Positions 1 to 9,082 of a DNA stretch of 64,000 bases are shown piece after piece. The stretch spans positions 1-64,000 of the forward strand of contig JAFUVF010000042.1 in the NCBI GenBank assembly GCA_017483735.1. The letters are read 5' to 3'. The position numbers and the translations under genes were made by a program. How positions within the stretch are numbered: the stretch's first letter is position 1; each line of letters starts with the position of its first letter. Origin of the DNA: Lachnospiraceae bacterium. Lineage in GTDB: Bacteria; Bacillota; Clostridia; Lachnospirales; Lachnospiraceae. A model generated the notes under the pieces. That model saw only the letters and a list, made by a program, of their open reading frames with translations, was not told the origin of the DNA and did no database searches.

Positions 1-1329
1 GACAGGACGTTAGGGCTATGGGCGGTGCTTATTTCCACGGCGGTCAATATTACGGGAGATATCCTGTGTGCCACGGTCCTTCACACGGGTTTATTCGGGC
101 TGGCACTGGTCACATCCATCAGTAATATTGTTATGTTTGCGGTGATCCTGTGCCATTACAGACCGGGAAGGATCAACCTGCTTCGGTTTGTACCCACCAA
201 TTTCAGGATCAGAGACGTGGGAACGCTTATTGCAAGGGGAATCCCCAATGCGATCCTGATCGCCTCGGGAATGGTACGCGGGATCGTTATGAATAAAACC
301 CTTTTGCATGTGTCGGATGATATTCATGTTGCGGCGGTCTCTGTCATGTCTTCGGTGAATATTTTGCAGGCAAGTCTGTTATCGGGCTTCTTTGCCGCAG
401 TTTCGATGATAAGCGGGGTTGTGGCAGGAGAGGATGATAAGAAAGGTCTTGCATCCGTCATGCGGAATTGTATGAAGGTTGGAGCAGGTCTTTCTGTGTT
501 CCTGGTATTGTTTGCAGTCGTATTCGCCGATATGTTACCGCGTATATTCATCCGTGACGAACAGGTAACCGCGATTACAGCGCTTGCGCTGAGGATCACG
601 GTTCTAAGCGTCCCCTTTCAGATATTGTCCGGCGTGATCTGCGGAATGTATCAGGGGCTTAAGTATACGAGGCTTTCCAGTATTGAATATATCATGAGGG
701 ATATCGTGATACCTTCCGTTTGTTTTATTGTTTTTGGACTGTCATTCGGGGCAGTCGGGATGTTTGCGGGAATGACAGTTGCCTATGCGATCTCACTTGC
801 GTTTATCATCCTGTATCCGCTTATCAGGATGAGAAAAACCTCCTTGCAGTTGCCATATAAGCTGATGCTGCTTAAGGACAGTGATATTATCTATACTTCT
901 TATGAAGGCTCGGCAGGTACGCTTGAGGAGGTATCGGCCTTATCGGAGGGTGCAAGACAATATTGCCTTCAAGAGAATTGTACGAAGCGGATGTCACTCA
1001 CAACATCGCTTGCGATAGAGGAAATGTGCAAGAACGCACTTGTCCATAATCTTGCGGAGGGCAGGAAGCACAGCATGGATGTTATTCTGAGAAGGAAGGA
1101 TGATAAGCAGTGGTTATTGCGGATACGCGACGATTACAGGCTGTTTGATCCGGCTGAGTGGCTCAAAGCGCATGAGGAGGAGACCCGCAAGGATCCGGCG
1201 CAGAACATTGGTATAAAAATGATATTCGATCTGGCAGAGGATGTGATGTATACGCAGCTTATGCAGATGAATAATCTGAGCATTACTTTTTCAGAAAAAC
1301 AGGAGGGAAAAGACATTGAAAGAAATTGA
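1..1329 (+). CDS. MATE-family efflux transporter fused to RsbW-like ATPase domain (5' end outside window)
   Basis: The frame is open at the first base, so the N-terminal part of the protein lies upstream. Roughly the first 290 visible residues are hydrophobic helices of MATE/polysaccharide-exporter type. The last ~130 residues are a GHKL ATPase of the RsbW/SpoIIAB (HATPase_c_2) kind: an N-box LAIEEMCKNALVHN, a G1-like LRIRDDYRLFDP and a G2-like NIGIKMIFDL. MATE proteins use an ion gradient to expel small molecules; RsbW-type ATPases bind or phosphorylate STAS proteins. A cytoplasmic C-terminal ATPase therefore suggests a switchable exporter, which is inference. Two more fusions of this type occur at 9079 and 54603. 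The next gene starts inside its 3' end, so the two are translationally coupled. Confidence 0.85.
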   Translation, partial: DRTLGLWAVLISTAVNITGDILCATVLHTGLFGLALVTSISNIVMFAVILCHYRPGRINLLRFVPTNFRIRDVGTLIARGIPNAILIASGMVRGIVMNKTLLHVSDDIHVAAVSVMSSVNILQASLLSGFFAAVSMISGVVAGEDDKKGLASVMRNCMKVGAGLSVFLVLFAVVFADMLPRIFIRDEQVTAITALALRITVLSVPFQILSGVICGMYQGLKYTRLSSIEYIMRDIVIPSVCFIVFGLSFGAVGMFAGMTVAYAISLAFIILYPLIRMRKTSLQLPYKLMLLKDSDIIYTSYEGSAGTLEEVSALSEGARQYCLQENCTKRMSLTTSLAIEEMCKNALVHNLAEGRKHSMDVILRRKDDKQWLLRIRDDYRLFDPAEWLKAHEEETRKDPAQNIGIKMIFDLAEDVMYTQLMQMNNLSITFSEKQEGKDIERN

Positions 1330-2206
1330 CATTTCGTCCTGCCCGGTTATCGGCAGAGGCGGAGCGGGAACGGTATACAGGCTGGATGAGGATAAAATCG
1401 TAAAGGTATATCATCCCGATATGAAGCTTGAGAGTGTACAAAGGGAGCGGGAGCTCGCGAGGGCAGCTATAGTAAGTGGAATACCATCCGTAATCCCCTA
1501 TGATACGGTTAGATGCGGCGAAAGCTACGGAATCGTGTTTGAGATGATCGCATCGGATACCCTGGGACACGCCTTCGCTGGTCACCCCGATAAAACGGAG
1601 GAATATGTAGACCGATATGTAGCTTTTGTCAAAGAGCTTCATTCTGTTCATCTGAAAACGGGCAGCTTCGAGGATTTAAAGACTGTGCTCCACAGAGCCG
1701 TTCCGAGATTGTCAGACTGCTTAGGAGAGGCTGAGCTTGAACTGCTTAACAGCCTGATTGACAGCATTCCGGATGGGGATTCCCTGATACACGGAGACCT
1801 TCATCCCGGGAATATCATGGTGCAGGATGATACCTTACTGCTGATCGACTTAGACAGTGCTTCAAGGGGAGCAAAGGTGTGGGAGCTTGCGGCGCTGTTT
1901 CGCAATCTTATTGTCGGACCAAAGAATATACCGCAGATCGTTGAAATGTCCATGGGTATTCCCGTTGAAATGGTTTCGGATATCGGGCACAGGTTCTTTA
2001 AACGCTATTTTGGAATTCAGAGTGAGGAAGAGCTGCAGGGAGTTTTTGGAAGGCTGCTTCCCATATACGCTTTTAATACGATCCTGAATGCCGCAGTATC
2101 CGGAGAAACCACTGGTTCTGTTTATGATCATATCCCGGAGATGGTGCAGGGGGCGATAATCCCGCATGAGCAGGCAATCCGGCAAGGGTTGCGCGAATTA
2201 TCATGA
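1316..2206 (+). CDS. APH/choline-kinase-fold phosphotransferase
   Basis: This is a 296-residue protein-kinase-like phosphotransferase. A glycine-rich loop GRGGAGTVY lies at residues 13-21, with Lys30 as probable ATP-binding lysine. The catalytic loop HGDLHPGN is at 159-166 (Asp161) and the metal-binding IDLD at 177-180. This is the aminoglycoside phosphotransferase/TIGR02172-like group, whose members phosphorylate small molecules or are uncharacterised. The start is TTG, chosen because AGGAGG sits 8 bases upstream. It overlaps the MATE fusion by 14 bases and so probably belongs to the same operon. The substrate cannot be told from sequence; a product of the surrounding cluster or an imported antibiotic are both possible. 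Confidence 0.8.
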   Translation: MKEIDISSCPVIGRGGAGTVYRLDEDKIVKVYHPDMKLESVQRERELARAAIVSGIPSVIPYDTVRCGESYGIVFEMIASDTLGHAFAGHPDKTEEYVDRYVAFVKELHSVHLKTGSFEDLKTVLHRAVPRLSDCLGEAELELLNSLIDSIPDGDSLIHGDLHPGNIMVQDDTLLLIDLDSASRGAKVWELAALFRNLIVGPKNIPQIVEMSMGIPVEMVSDIGHRFFKRYFGIQSEEELQGVFGRLLPIYAFNTILNAAVSGETTGSVYDHIPEMVQGAIIPHEQAIRQGLRELS

Positions 2207-2233
2207 GTTCCGGAGAATACACCAATAGTTGTT

Positions 2234-2262
2234 TTGCAAAAATCCAGGCTGCAACGTATAAA
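2234..2262 (+). promoter_or_regulatory. sigma-A type promoter before the STAS remnant
   Basis: TTGCAA (2234-2239) and TATAAA (2257-2262) are separated by 17 bases. It lies in the gap after the kinase gene and would drive the truncated STAS frame and the ABC exporter behind it. Read by eye only. Confidence 0.5.
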
Positions 2263-2330
2263 CCTATGTATTACGGTTCCTGTTGTTTCCGATGAGTATG
2301 GTTACTATGTTTTCAAAAGGAGGCTATCAA

Positions 2331-2456
2331 ATGCTAAACATCAGCAAAGAAACAAACGGAACCAGTCTTGTTGTTACTCTGGAGGGACGACTTGACACAA
2401 CTACAGCATTTTCGGAATACCGGTCTGCTGATTCAGAGGCAGAATTAATAAGATAA
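2331..2456 (+). pseudogene. Truncated STAS-domain anti-sigma-factor antagonist
   Basis: The 41-codon frame starts MLNISKETNGTSLVVTLEGR and continues LDTTTA, a clear first beta strands/helix of a SpoIIAA/RsbV-like STAS domain. A perfect AAAGGAGG lies 6 bases before the ATG and a good promoter lies upstream. After LDTTTA the sequence no longer resembles the family and stops; the segment with the phosphorylatable serine of normal ~100-residue members is gone. This is most likely a deletion relic. It matters because RsbW-like ATPases, of which this island has several, normally have STAS partners. Confidence 0.7.
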
Positions 2457-2478
2457 AGAATCGTGAAGGGAAAGGGTT

Positions 2479-4677
2479 ATGTATGCGGAAAATCAGATCA
2501 GGGTATCAAAAGCTTCAGAAATCACTGAGGCAGTGAAATTTGTTGAAAGCAGTTTTGCATCGTCACCGGATCATTCCAAGACACGGATACTGGCGCTTAT
2601 ATGTGAGGAACTGCTACAGCGTCTGTTGATCCTGGGATTTAAGGAGATCCGCATTTCTTTGAAGGGTCTTCTGTTTAAATATATAGTGATAAGCACAGCT
2701 GGGGAGCGAATGGATCCATGGGCGGCCGCTTTTTGGCAGCCCGGCCACTCTGAGACCGGTTCGGAGACAGAAACGGAAGGAGCAGGGGATCGGGACTGCG
2801 AGGACAGGGTGGGTGCCCAGATCAGTGCATGTCTGTTAGAGAGGTATGCGGACAATTTCAGCTTTCGATATCAGAATGGCATTAATATATACAAGGTGTT
2901 TAAGAGCGATGCTTCAATAGATCTGTCCGGTGAAATATACGGCTATTATAAAGATGCCGACCCTGACAAGCCGCATAAACCAACGGATGTTCTTTGGCAG
3001 GTCGTGCGTAATCACAGTGGCTTTTTGGCGCTGTCTATTTCGATACTGATCCTCAGGCATCTCGCTGCCCTTATGCTTCCCGTGTTTGTATCGAATATCA
3101 TAAATACAGTTACGGAATCGTCTTCTTTCTTTATCCGGCCGCTTATCGCAAACATTCTGCTGTCTGTCGTCGCCTTAACCGTAAATCTCGCCTGCTTTGC
3201 GCTGGACATCCACATGTACCGCCGGTTTGCTAGGGCTATGGAGACAGGCTTCAGAATGGCGCTGGTCCAGAAGTTGCAGGTCCTTTCCATTGATTATCAT
3301 ACAAGGTCACAGTCAGGCGTGGTGCTCTCCAAGGTGGCTTCCGATGTACAGTTTGTAGAAATGCTGATCTACGACCGGTTCACGGAGATTTTGTTTCTGT
3401 GCGAGGACGTGCTGTTCATCATCATAGTGGCTACTGTGAAATTCCCTCCGATGCTGGTATTTTATATCGTGATCATTCCCGCGATCATCTTTCTGCTGCG
3501 CCGCTTCTCGGGATCCCTTAAGGACAGCCGAGCCAATATGCGCAGGCAAAACGAGCAGGTGAGTTCCTCCATCAATGAGATGCTTTCGATGGAGAGCCTG
3601 ACCCGTGCCCATGGCCTTCAGAAGACAGAATACAGGAGTATCCTGAAGAAAGTCCGCAGTGCACAGCGGGCTTCCATGCTCTATGACCGGCAGACCGTAA
3701 GCGTCAACAACTTTTCCTATGGCGGCTTCCAAGGCTTGAGGCTTCTTTCCTTAAGCTTTACCGCATGGCTTACCGCGGCAGGCTATATCGATGTCGGTAC
3801 ATTGGTGCTGTTTCAGTCTATATTTGATCTGATAGTTAATAATGTGCAGCGAATGTCGGACGCGGTGCCCCTTATTACCCAGGGGTATGACAGTCTTGTG
3901 AGCATAAACGAGATCCTGTATGCGGCTGATATCGAGAAGAATGGTACCATGCTTTTGAAAAACCCGGTACGTGGGGAGATCGAGTTTAAGAATGTTTCGT
4001 TTGGCTATGAGAAAGATAAGGAGCCGGTCCTTAGAAACGTAAGCTTCAGGGTGCCCGCAGGCGGCAGTGCCGCCCTGATCGGAAAGTCAGGTGGAGGAAA
4101 AACTACGATTTTAAATCTTCTTCTTGGGTTGTATAATGTTGAAGGCGGGGAGATCCTCATCGACGGCATTAATCTATGTGAGCTTGAAAAAACCGCATAT
4201 CGCAGAAACATCGCTGTCGTACCACAGAATACGGTCCTGTTTTCCGGCACTTTGTGGGATAATCTGGTATATGGGCTGGATTTTGTCAGCCCTGAAAGGG
4301 TCGTGGATGTCATACGCCGGGTCGGCCTATTAGATCTGCTAGAAACGCTTCCGGACGGTCTTAACAGCCGGATCCGCGAAAATGGAGGCAATCTGTCCGG
4401 AGGACAGCGGCAGCGCATCTCCATAGCCCGGGCGCTTCTCAGAGATCCGAAGATCGTACTGCTTGACGAGGCCACCAGCGCCCTGGACAGTGCCAGCGAA
4501 AAGCAGGTACAGGAAGCCGTCGATGCGATGATGGGAAGCTGTACCGTGATCATGGTGGCTCATCGTCTGGGCACTCTGCGATGTGCGGATTCAATCTACA
4601 GGATCGATAACGGAACACTCAGCCGTTATGAAAACTATGAACTGGCTATACGGGATGTGGAGGCCGAAGCGACATGA
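2479..4677 (+). CDS. ABC exporter (permease-ATPase) with a diverged N-terminal regulatory region
   Basis: This is a 732-residue half-transporter. Residues ~175-465 form the six-helix export membrane domain; ~485-720 form the ATPase with Walker A GKSGGGKT (~535), signature LSGGQ (~639), Walker B IVLLDEATSALD and an H-loop VAHRLGT. Such proteins dimerise and export peptides, lipids or small molecules. The first ~150 residues are unusual. KTRILALICEELLQRLLILGF and a following RISLKGLLFKYIVIS strand recall the N-box region of the RsbW-like ATPases fused to the MATE genes here, but the Asn of the N-box and the glycine motifs are missing. It is possibly an inactive version that only binds a partner. 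It forms a tight operon with the HD gene (4-base overlap). Confidence 0.85.
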   Translation: MYAENQIRVSKASEITEAVKFVESSFASSPDHSKTRILALICEELLQRLLILGFKEIRISLKGLLFKYIVISTAGERMDPWAAAFWQPGHSETGSETETEGAGDRDCEDRVGAQISACLLERYADNFSFRYQNGINIYKVFKSDASIDLSGEIYGYYKDADPDKPHKPTDVLWQVVRNHSGFLALSISILILRHLAALMLPVFVSNIINTVTESSSFFIRPLIANILLSVVALTVNLACFALDIHMYRRFARAMETGFRMALVQKLQVLSIDYHTRSQSGVVLSKVASDVQFVEMLIYDRFTEILFLCEDVLFIIIVATVKFPPMLVFYIVIIPAIIFLLRRFSGSLKDSRANMRRQNEQVSSSINEMLSMESLTRAHGLQKTEYRSILKKVRSAQRASMLYDRQTVSVNNFSYGGFQGLRLLSLSFTAWLTAAGYIDVGTLVLFQSIFDLIVNNVQRMSDAVPLITQGYDSLVSINEILYAADIEKNGTMLLKNPVRGEIEFKNVSFGYEKDKEPVLRNVSFRVPAGGSAALIGKSGGGKTTILNLLLGLYNVEGGEILIDGINLCELEKTAYRRNIAVVPQNTVLFSGTLWDNLVYGLDFVSPERVVDVIRRVGLLDLLETLPDGLNSRIRENGGNLSGGQRQRISIARALLRDPKIVLLDEATSALDSASEKQVQEAVDAMMGSCTVIMVAHRLGTLRCADSIYRIDNGTLSRYENYELAIRDVEAEAT

Positions 4678-5474
4678 TCGACAGGAAAACTGCTGAAAAC
4701 GCATTTTACACATACACCTCACATTATGATCCGGACAACAGCATGATCCGGCATAAGATCGCGCATACCCTGCGGGTCGCGGACAACTGCGAGAGGATAT
4801 CGCAAAGCCTATGCCTGGAAACCGAGCTTGTTGATCTCGCATGGTTTATCGGGCTGCTCCATGATATAGGACGTTTCGAACAGGTACGCAGATATCAGAC
4901 TTTTATTGATTCCGTTTCAGTGGATCATGCCGAATTTGGGGCGGATCTTTTGTTTAAGGAAAACCTTATAAGAGAATTTCCCATTAAAGACCTGACGGCA
5001 GAATTATTAAGTATTTTGGAGACAGCCATAAGACTCCACAATAAACTGAATCTGCCGGAGGAGCTTGATGAACGGACAAGACTTATCTGCAATATCATAA
5101 GGGACGCTGACAAGGCGGATATCTTTCGGGTGATCGCGGAGCTTCCCTTTGAAGAACGTATCGGATCGAGCAGAAATCTGTTTACGGAGGCGGATGAGGC
5201 GAGCGATGAAGTGATGGAATGCGTGCGGGAGCACCGCTGCGTGCCGAGGGATATCCGAAAAACACGATTTGAAGGACATATCTCCCATTGCTGCATGGCC
5301 TTTGAGGTGGTGTTTGAAGAGAGCAGGCAGATCATCCGGGAACAGGGCTTCTTAGATCATCTGCTGCGTGAATATGATGATAGTGGAAAACCTCTGTGGA
5401 ATGAAATGGAACGGGCTCAGCTTGGGATTTTGAGGAAAGAAATTGAGGCAGCCTGGAAAGGAGATATCTTATGA
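4674..5474 (+). CDS. HD-domain phosphohydrolase
   Basis: This is a 266-residue soluble protein with the metal-binding histidines of an HD domain: His27 and His31 in RHKIAHTLRV, His63-Asp64 in LLHDIGRF, and a later Asp in IIRDADKADIF. HD proteins hydrolyse phosphate esters, often nucleotides. The ATG overlaps the stop of the ABC gene (ATGA) and its own stop overlaps the next start, so it is translated within the operon. Its substrate is unknown; breakdown of an activated intermediate or a nucleotide signal are possibilities. Confidence 0.8.
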   Translation: MIDRKTAENAFYTYTSHYDPDNSMIRHKIAHTLRVADNCERISQSLCLETELVDLAWFIGLLHDIGRFEQVRRYQTFIDSVSVDHAEFGADLLFKENLIREFPIKDLTAELLSILETAIRLHNKLNLPEELDERTRLICNIIRDADKADIFRVIAELPFEERIGSSRNLFTEADEASDEVMECVREHRCVPRDIRKTRFEGHISHCCMAFEVVFEESRQIIREQGFLDHLLREYDDSGKPLWNEMERAQLGILRKEIEAAWKGDIL

Positions 5475-6412
5475 TTCTGGCATTATATGGCGCGGGGGCG
5501 ATGGGCCGCGAATTTAAGCAGATCGCAGATGAAAGCAGAGAATGGTCCGGGATTGTATTCATTGACGATAATACCCAGGCAGAACGGCTGTCTGGCTGCC
5601 CGGTATACAGATTCCAGATATTTCGGGAGCGCTGCACACCGGATCAGGTGCGCTTTATCGTATCGATCGGGGAACCGAGATACCGGCTAGAAGCCTTTGA
5701 GCGGATGACCCGGGCCGGGTATACTCCTGGCGTGCTGATCCACAGCTCTGCACATGTCAGTCCGGATGTCGTGGTGGGAGAGGGAACGGTGATCTGTCAG
5801 GACGTCTTTATCGGTTCTCTTTCTAAGATCGGCAGGAACTGTTACCTGTCACGCAATGCATCTGTCGGGCATGATGCGGTTGTAGGCGACCATACGCGAT
5901 TGGGAGTCAATTCCTTTATCGGCGGGCATACCGTGATCGGAACCAACGCTTTTATCGGGGCGGGCGCCCTGTTAAAGGATCGCATAAATATCGGAGCATA
6001 CAGTATTGTGGCATTAGGCGCCGCGGTATTTGAGGATGTACCCGACAATGCCACAGTTATCGGGAATCCGGCCAGGCTTTCCGGAGAAAGCACCGGATCA
6101 GCTGTTTACGGTAATAACAGTTCGTTTAAGCCTCTGCAGGATAAAGAGGCAGGGGACGCTTCAGGCTTGAGCCTTCAGGAACGATACTGGGAGGTATTCG
6201 CAGGCTGCTTCGAAGGCGTGGACTTCAATCCGGTCACATTCAGATACCATGACGGCGGGTGGGATTCCGTGACGCATATGACGCTTATCAGTCAGCTGGA
6301 GGAGGCCTTTCATGTCTCGATCAGAGGGCGAGAGGTGATGAGGATCAGATCTTACGCCGATGGCCTTGAACTGATCCGGAAAAAATTGGAAACAGCTTCT
6401 GATACGGTATGA
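5471..6412 (+). CDS. NeuD/PglD-like acyltransferase fused to an acyl carrier domain
   Basis: Residues 1-80 form a small Rossmann-like PglD_N domain (ALYGAGAMGRE). Residues ~90-205 are hexapeptide repeats of a left-handed beta helix with a probable catalytic His134 (SVGHDAVVGD). NeuD/PglD enzymes transfer acetyl from acetyl-CoA to amino or hydroxyl groups of sugars. The C-terminal ~80 residues look like an acyl carrier protein: helix, then GGWDSVTHM with Ser266 where phosphopantetheine would attach, then SQLEEAF. The joining of a sugar acyltransferase to its own carrier is unusual and suggests it uses a tethered acyl group. A GGAG ribosome site (AAAGGAG) precedes the ATG. The next gene is an AMP-forming ligase that could load the carrier. 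Confidence 0.8.
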   Translation: MILALYGAGAMGREFKQIADESREWSGIVFIDDNTQAERLSGCPVYRFQIFRERCTPDQVRFIVSIGEPRYRLEAFERMTRAGYTPGVLIHSSAHVSPDVVVGEGTVICQDVFIGSLSKIGRNCYLSRNASVGHDAVVGDHTRLGVNSFIGGHTVIGTNAFIGAGALLKDRINIGAYSIVALGAAVFEDVPDNATVIGNPARLSGESTGSAVYGNNSSFKPLQDKEAGDASGLSLQERYWEVFAGCFEGVDFNPVTFRYHDGGWDSVTHMTLISQLEEAFHVSIRGREVMRIRSYADGLELIRKKLETASDTV

Positions 6413-6498
6413 AAAAATGAGGAAATGATCCGGTCAGAGATGATTTCCCTAAGTGCGCCGGTAAAGGCAGATCGACGCAGAAAAGGAGGATTCTTAAC

Positions 6499-7938
6499 AT
6501 GAAAAGGATATGGGATTTCGACGCTTTTGAAGATAAGATCGCTTTTACGGATGATACCGGTGTCAATGTAAGCTATGAGGAACTGGGGTCGCTCCAAAAC
6601 CAGCTGTTTAAGACAGAACCTTCAGGAAAACTGACCATGATGCTTTGTGAAAACAGCATTGGTGCACTTTCAGGATATACTGCGCTGTTAAACAGCGGCC
6701 ATCCGATGATGTTGGTGTCAGCGGCTATACCTGAGGAGGAGCGCCGCAGGATCATGAATACCTATCGTCCCGGACTTGTCTTTTCGCCTCTTACGCTTCG
6801 CAATGACTATCCTCATATGCAGGAGCTTAAGAGGATCGATGAATATGTGCTGCTTGAGACAAACTATTCCGATCTGTATCCGGTTAATCCAAAACTTGGA
6901 CAGATGCTGACAACCTCCGGTTCCACCGGTTCAGTGAAATTCGTCAGACAGTCGTGGGACAATATACGGGTAAATGCCGGGATTCATGTGGATATTCTGG
7001 ATATGACCGACAAAGACCGCACGATCACTGCGCTTCCTATGAACTATACCTACGGGCTTTCAATTATCTGCGCAAGCCTTATGGCCGGCGCCACCATGAT
7101 CGTGACCCGCATGGGGATCATGGACGAGGGCTTCTGGGATCTGTTTGAGAACGAGCATGTGACTTCCTTTCATGGTGTGCCCGGAACTTATGATATGTTG
7201 CGTAAGCTGGATATATTCTGCGAGGATCATCCTGACCTTAAGCTGCTGACCCAGGCCGGAGGAAAGCTTGACCGGGATCTTCACAGCTACCTTGCAAAGT
7301 ACGCTGAGGATTGCAAAAAGCGTTTCATTGTTATGTACGGGCAGTGTGAGGCTACGGCGGCTATAAGCTTTCTGCCTGCCGCTAATGCTCAGGATAAACC
7401 GGGATCTGTGGGCATTGCTGTTCCCGGCGGAGAGATAGGCCTGGTCGATGAAGATGGGAATCCTGTAAAAGAGGCGAATGTTTACGGTGAACTTGTGTAT
7501 CAGGGGGAAAATGTGGCCATGGGCTATGCCGTATGCGGAGAAGATCTGGCAAAGGGGGATGATTGGCATGGTAACCTTCATTCCGGCGACCTTGCCGAAA
7601 TAGATGCGGATGGCTTTCTGTATATAACCGGGAGGCTTAAACGCTTCATAAAGATGTCAGGGCACCGGGTAAGCCTCGACGAGATAGATGAAAGGATCCT
7701 GAATGAAATGAATATTCGCTGCGTCAGTTCGGGCACAGACGACCATCTGGTCATTTTTGTCCTGAGCGATGACGATAAAAGTGCCGTACAGGATTATATA
7801 AGACGGAGGATCAGTGTTGTCCGGCCCTCATTTAAGGTTGTAAAGATCGATGCCTTTCCAACCAATGAAGCCGGGAAGATCCTGTATGGCGCCCTTCGCG
7901 AGATAGCAGAGCATTATCACGGCTATCAGCCGTTTTAG
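6499..7938 (+). CDS. AMP-forming acyl/amino-acid ligase
   Basis: This is a 479-residue stand-alone member of the ANL (adenylate-forming) superfamily. Motifs are TTSGSTGSVK (138-147) for ATP, MYGQCEA for the adenine site, LHSGDLAEID for the ribose-binding Asp, GRLKRFIKMSGHRVSLDEI for the hinge, and NEAGKILYGAL with the late catalytic lysine. It activates a carboxylic acid as acyl-AMP and passes it to a thiol. No carrier domain is attached, so the ACP-like domain at the end of the previous protein is an obvious recipient (inference from context). AAAGGAGG precedes the ATG. The preferred acid is not known. Confidence 0.88.
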   Translation: MKRIWDFDAFEDKIAFTDDTGVNVSYEELGSLQNQLFKTEPSGKLTMMLCENSIGALSGYTALLNSGHPMMLVSAAIPEEERRRIMNTYRPGLVFSPLTLRNDYPHMQELKRIDEYVLLETNYSDLYPVNPKLGQMLTTSGSTGSVKFVRQSWDNIRVNAGIHVDILDMTDKDRTITALPMNYTYGLSIICASLMAGATMIVTRMGIMDEGFWDLFENEHVTSFHGVPGTYDMLRKLDIFCEDHPDLKLLTQAGGKLDRDLHSYLAKYAEDCKKRFIVMYGQCEATAAISFLPAANAQDKPGSVGIAVPGGEIGLVDEDGNPVKEANVYGELVYQGENVAMGYAVCGEDLAKGDDWHGNLHSGDLAEIDADGFLYITGRLKRFIKMSGHRVSLDEIDERILNEMNIRCVSSGTDDHLVIFVLSDDDKSAVQDYIRRRISVVRPSFKVVKIDAFPTNEAGKILYGALREIAEHYHGYQPF

Positions 7939-7967
7939 GTAGATAAACAACAAGGAAGTTGCAAGCC

Positions 7968-8179
7968 ATGGGCAAATATTCTGTTCCGGAAAGCATACGC
8001 AAGCACAAGCCTAAGGGGACTATGGTCAAAGCCCTCAGCAAAGGCTACTATGTATACAACTACTCATCATCCTAAGTGCAGGTCGTCGGGGAGGATGGGA
8101 GCAAGCGCTGGAAAACAAATACAAAATGGGCGCCTGCATCGGGCGCATAACCGAAAAGGACGGCTTTATACCTAAATAA
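7968..8179 (+). mobile_element. Relic of an IS transposase 5' end
   Basis: The 35-codon frame at 7968-8075 reads MGKYSVPESIRKHKPKGTMV then KALSKGYYVYNYSSS, the typical opening of a Firmicutes IS1634/IS4-like transposase. The homology resumes in another frame as KYKMGACIGRITEKDGFIP just before a stop at 8177-8179. The remainder of the transposase is missing and no terminal repeats were found. It is an inactive fragment, but it shows that insertion sequences have visited this island. Confidence 0.65.
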
Positions 8180-8224
8180 CCTGATAGTTGTGATAAGTAA
8201 AAGCATAAAACAGGGAAGGAAGCT

Positions 8225-9082
8225 ATGAATATTGCATACGCCTGTAATCGATATTTTCTGCACCATGCCATGGTAAGCATATATTCATTATTGACAAATG
8301 GCCGAGGAGAGCGGTCTGTCAGGATACTACTCATGGCAGATCCTGATCTTTGCAGAAATGATCTGGCTCCGATATTCCACATGGTTTCCTGTTTTTCAGG
8401 ATGTACGATCTCAGCTGTATGGCCGCAGGAGGGAACAGCTCGGCGCTTTGCTTCGGATGGATCGTGCTGCCTTAGTAAGGAATTGGTTCAGGTTGCCTGT
8501 TATAGACTGTTTATCCCGGATATTCTTATAGAGGAAGAACGCTGTCTGTACCTGGACTGCGATACGGTGATATGTCATCCTCTGACAGAATTATATGATA
8601 CGGAGATGGGGAATACATCTATAGCGGGAGTGACCGACCGGCTGTGTCTTAAAGAGGATCAGATAAGGTGGATGGAGACAGAGAGCGGTATAGCTCCTGG
8701 CTGCTATATAAATTCGGGAGTTATGCTGATGGATCTGGACAGGATGAGGACTTCAGGAAATGCGAAAAGGGCTTTGGAGCTTGCTTATCATAAACCATTC
8801 CCATATATGGATCAGGATGTGCTGAATAGGATCTATCAAAGCGAGATCATGCTCCTTCCTAAACAGTATAATGTATTTCCGGATGACGATCCGCAGGATA
8901 TGAAGACACTCAGGATGCTCCTGCCGGAATCTGCAGAGCTGTTTTCAGATGAAGCATTAACTGCCCCTGCCATTGTCCACTATATAGGCAAAAACAAACC
9001 ATGGATACGAAATGATGTGCACCTGGCACAGTATTGGCGTGAGGCGGAGACCGCCTGTAAGGATTTAAGGGGAAACTTATGA
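8225..9082 (+). CDS. Family 8 glycosyltransferase
   Basis: A 285-residue GT-A fold enzyme. It starts NIAYACNRYFLHHAMVSIYS, typical for GT8, and carries the metal-binding D-C-D at residues 111-113 (LYLDCDTVI), an NSGVMLMDL stretch that shapes the acceptor site, and a late HYIGKNKPW. GT8 retaining enzymes use UDP-glucose or UDP-galactose and act in lipopolysaccharide, glycan or small-molecule glycosylation. GGGAAGG precedes the ATG and the stop overlaps the next MATE start (ATGA), so it may glycosylate the exported compound. The donor and acceptor are not determinable here. Confidence 0.85.
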   Translation: MNIAYACNRYFLHHAMVSIYSLLTNGRGERSVRILLMADPDLCRNDLAPIFHMVSCFSGCTISAVWPQEGTARRFASDGSCCLSKELVQVACYRLFIPDILIEEERCLYLDCDTVICHPLTELYDTEMGNTSIAGVTDRLCLKEDQIRWMETESGIAPGCYINSGVMLMDLDRMRTSGNAKRALELAYHKPFPYMDQDVLNRIYQSEIMLLPKQYNVFPDDDPQDMKTLRMLLPESAELFSDEALTAPAIVHYIGKNKPWIRNDVHLAQYWREAETACKDLRGNL

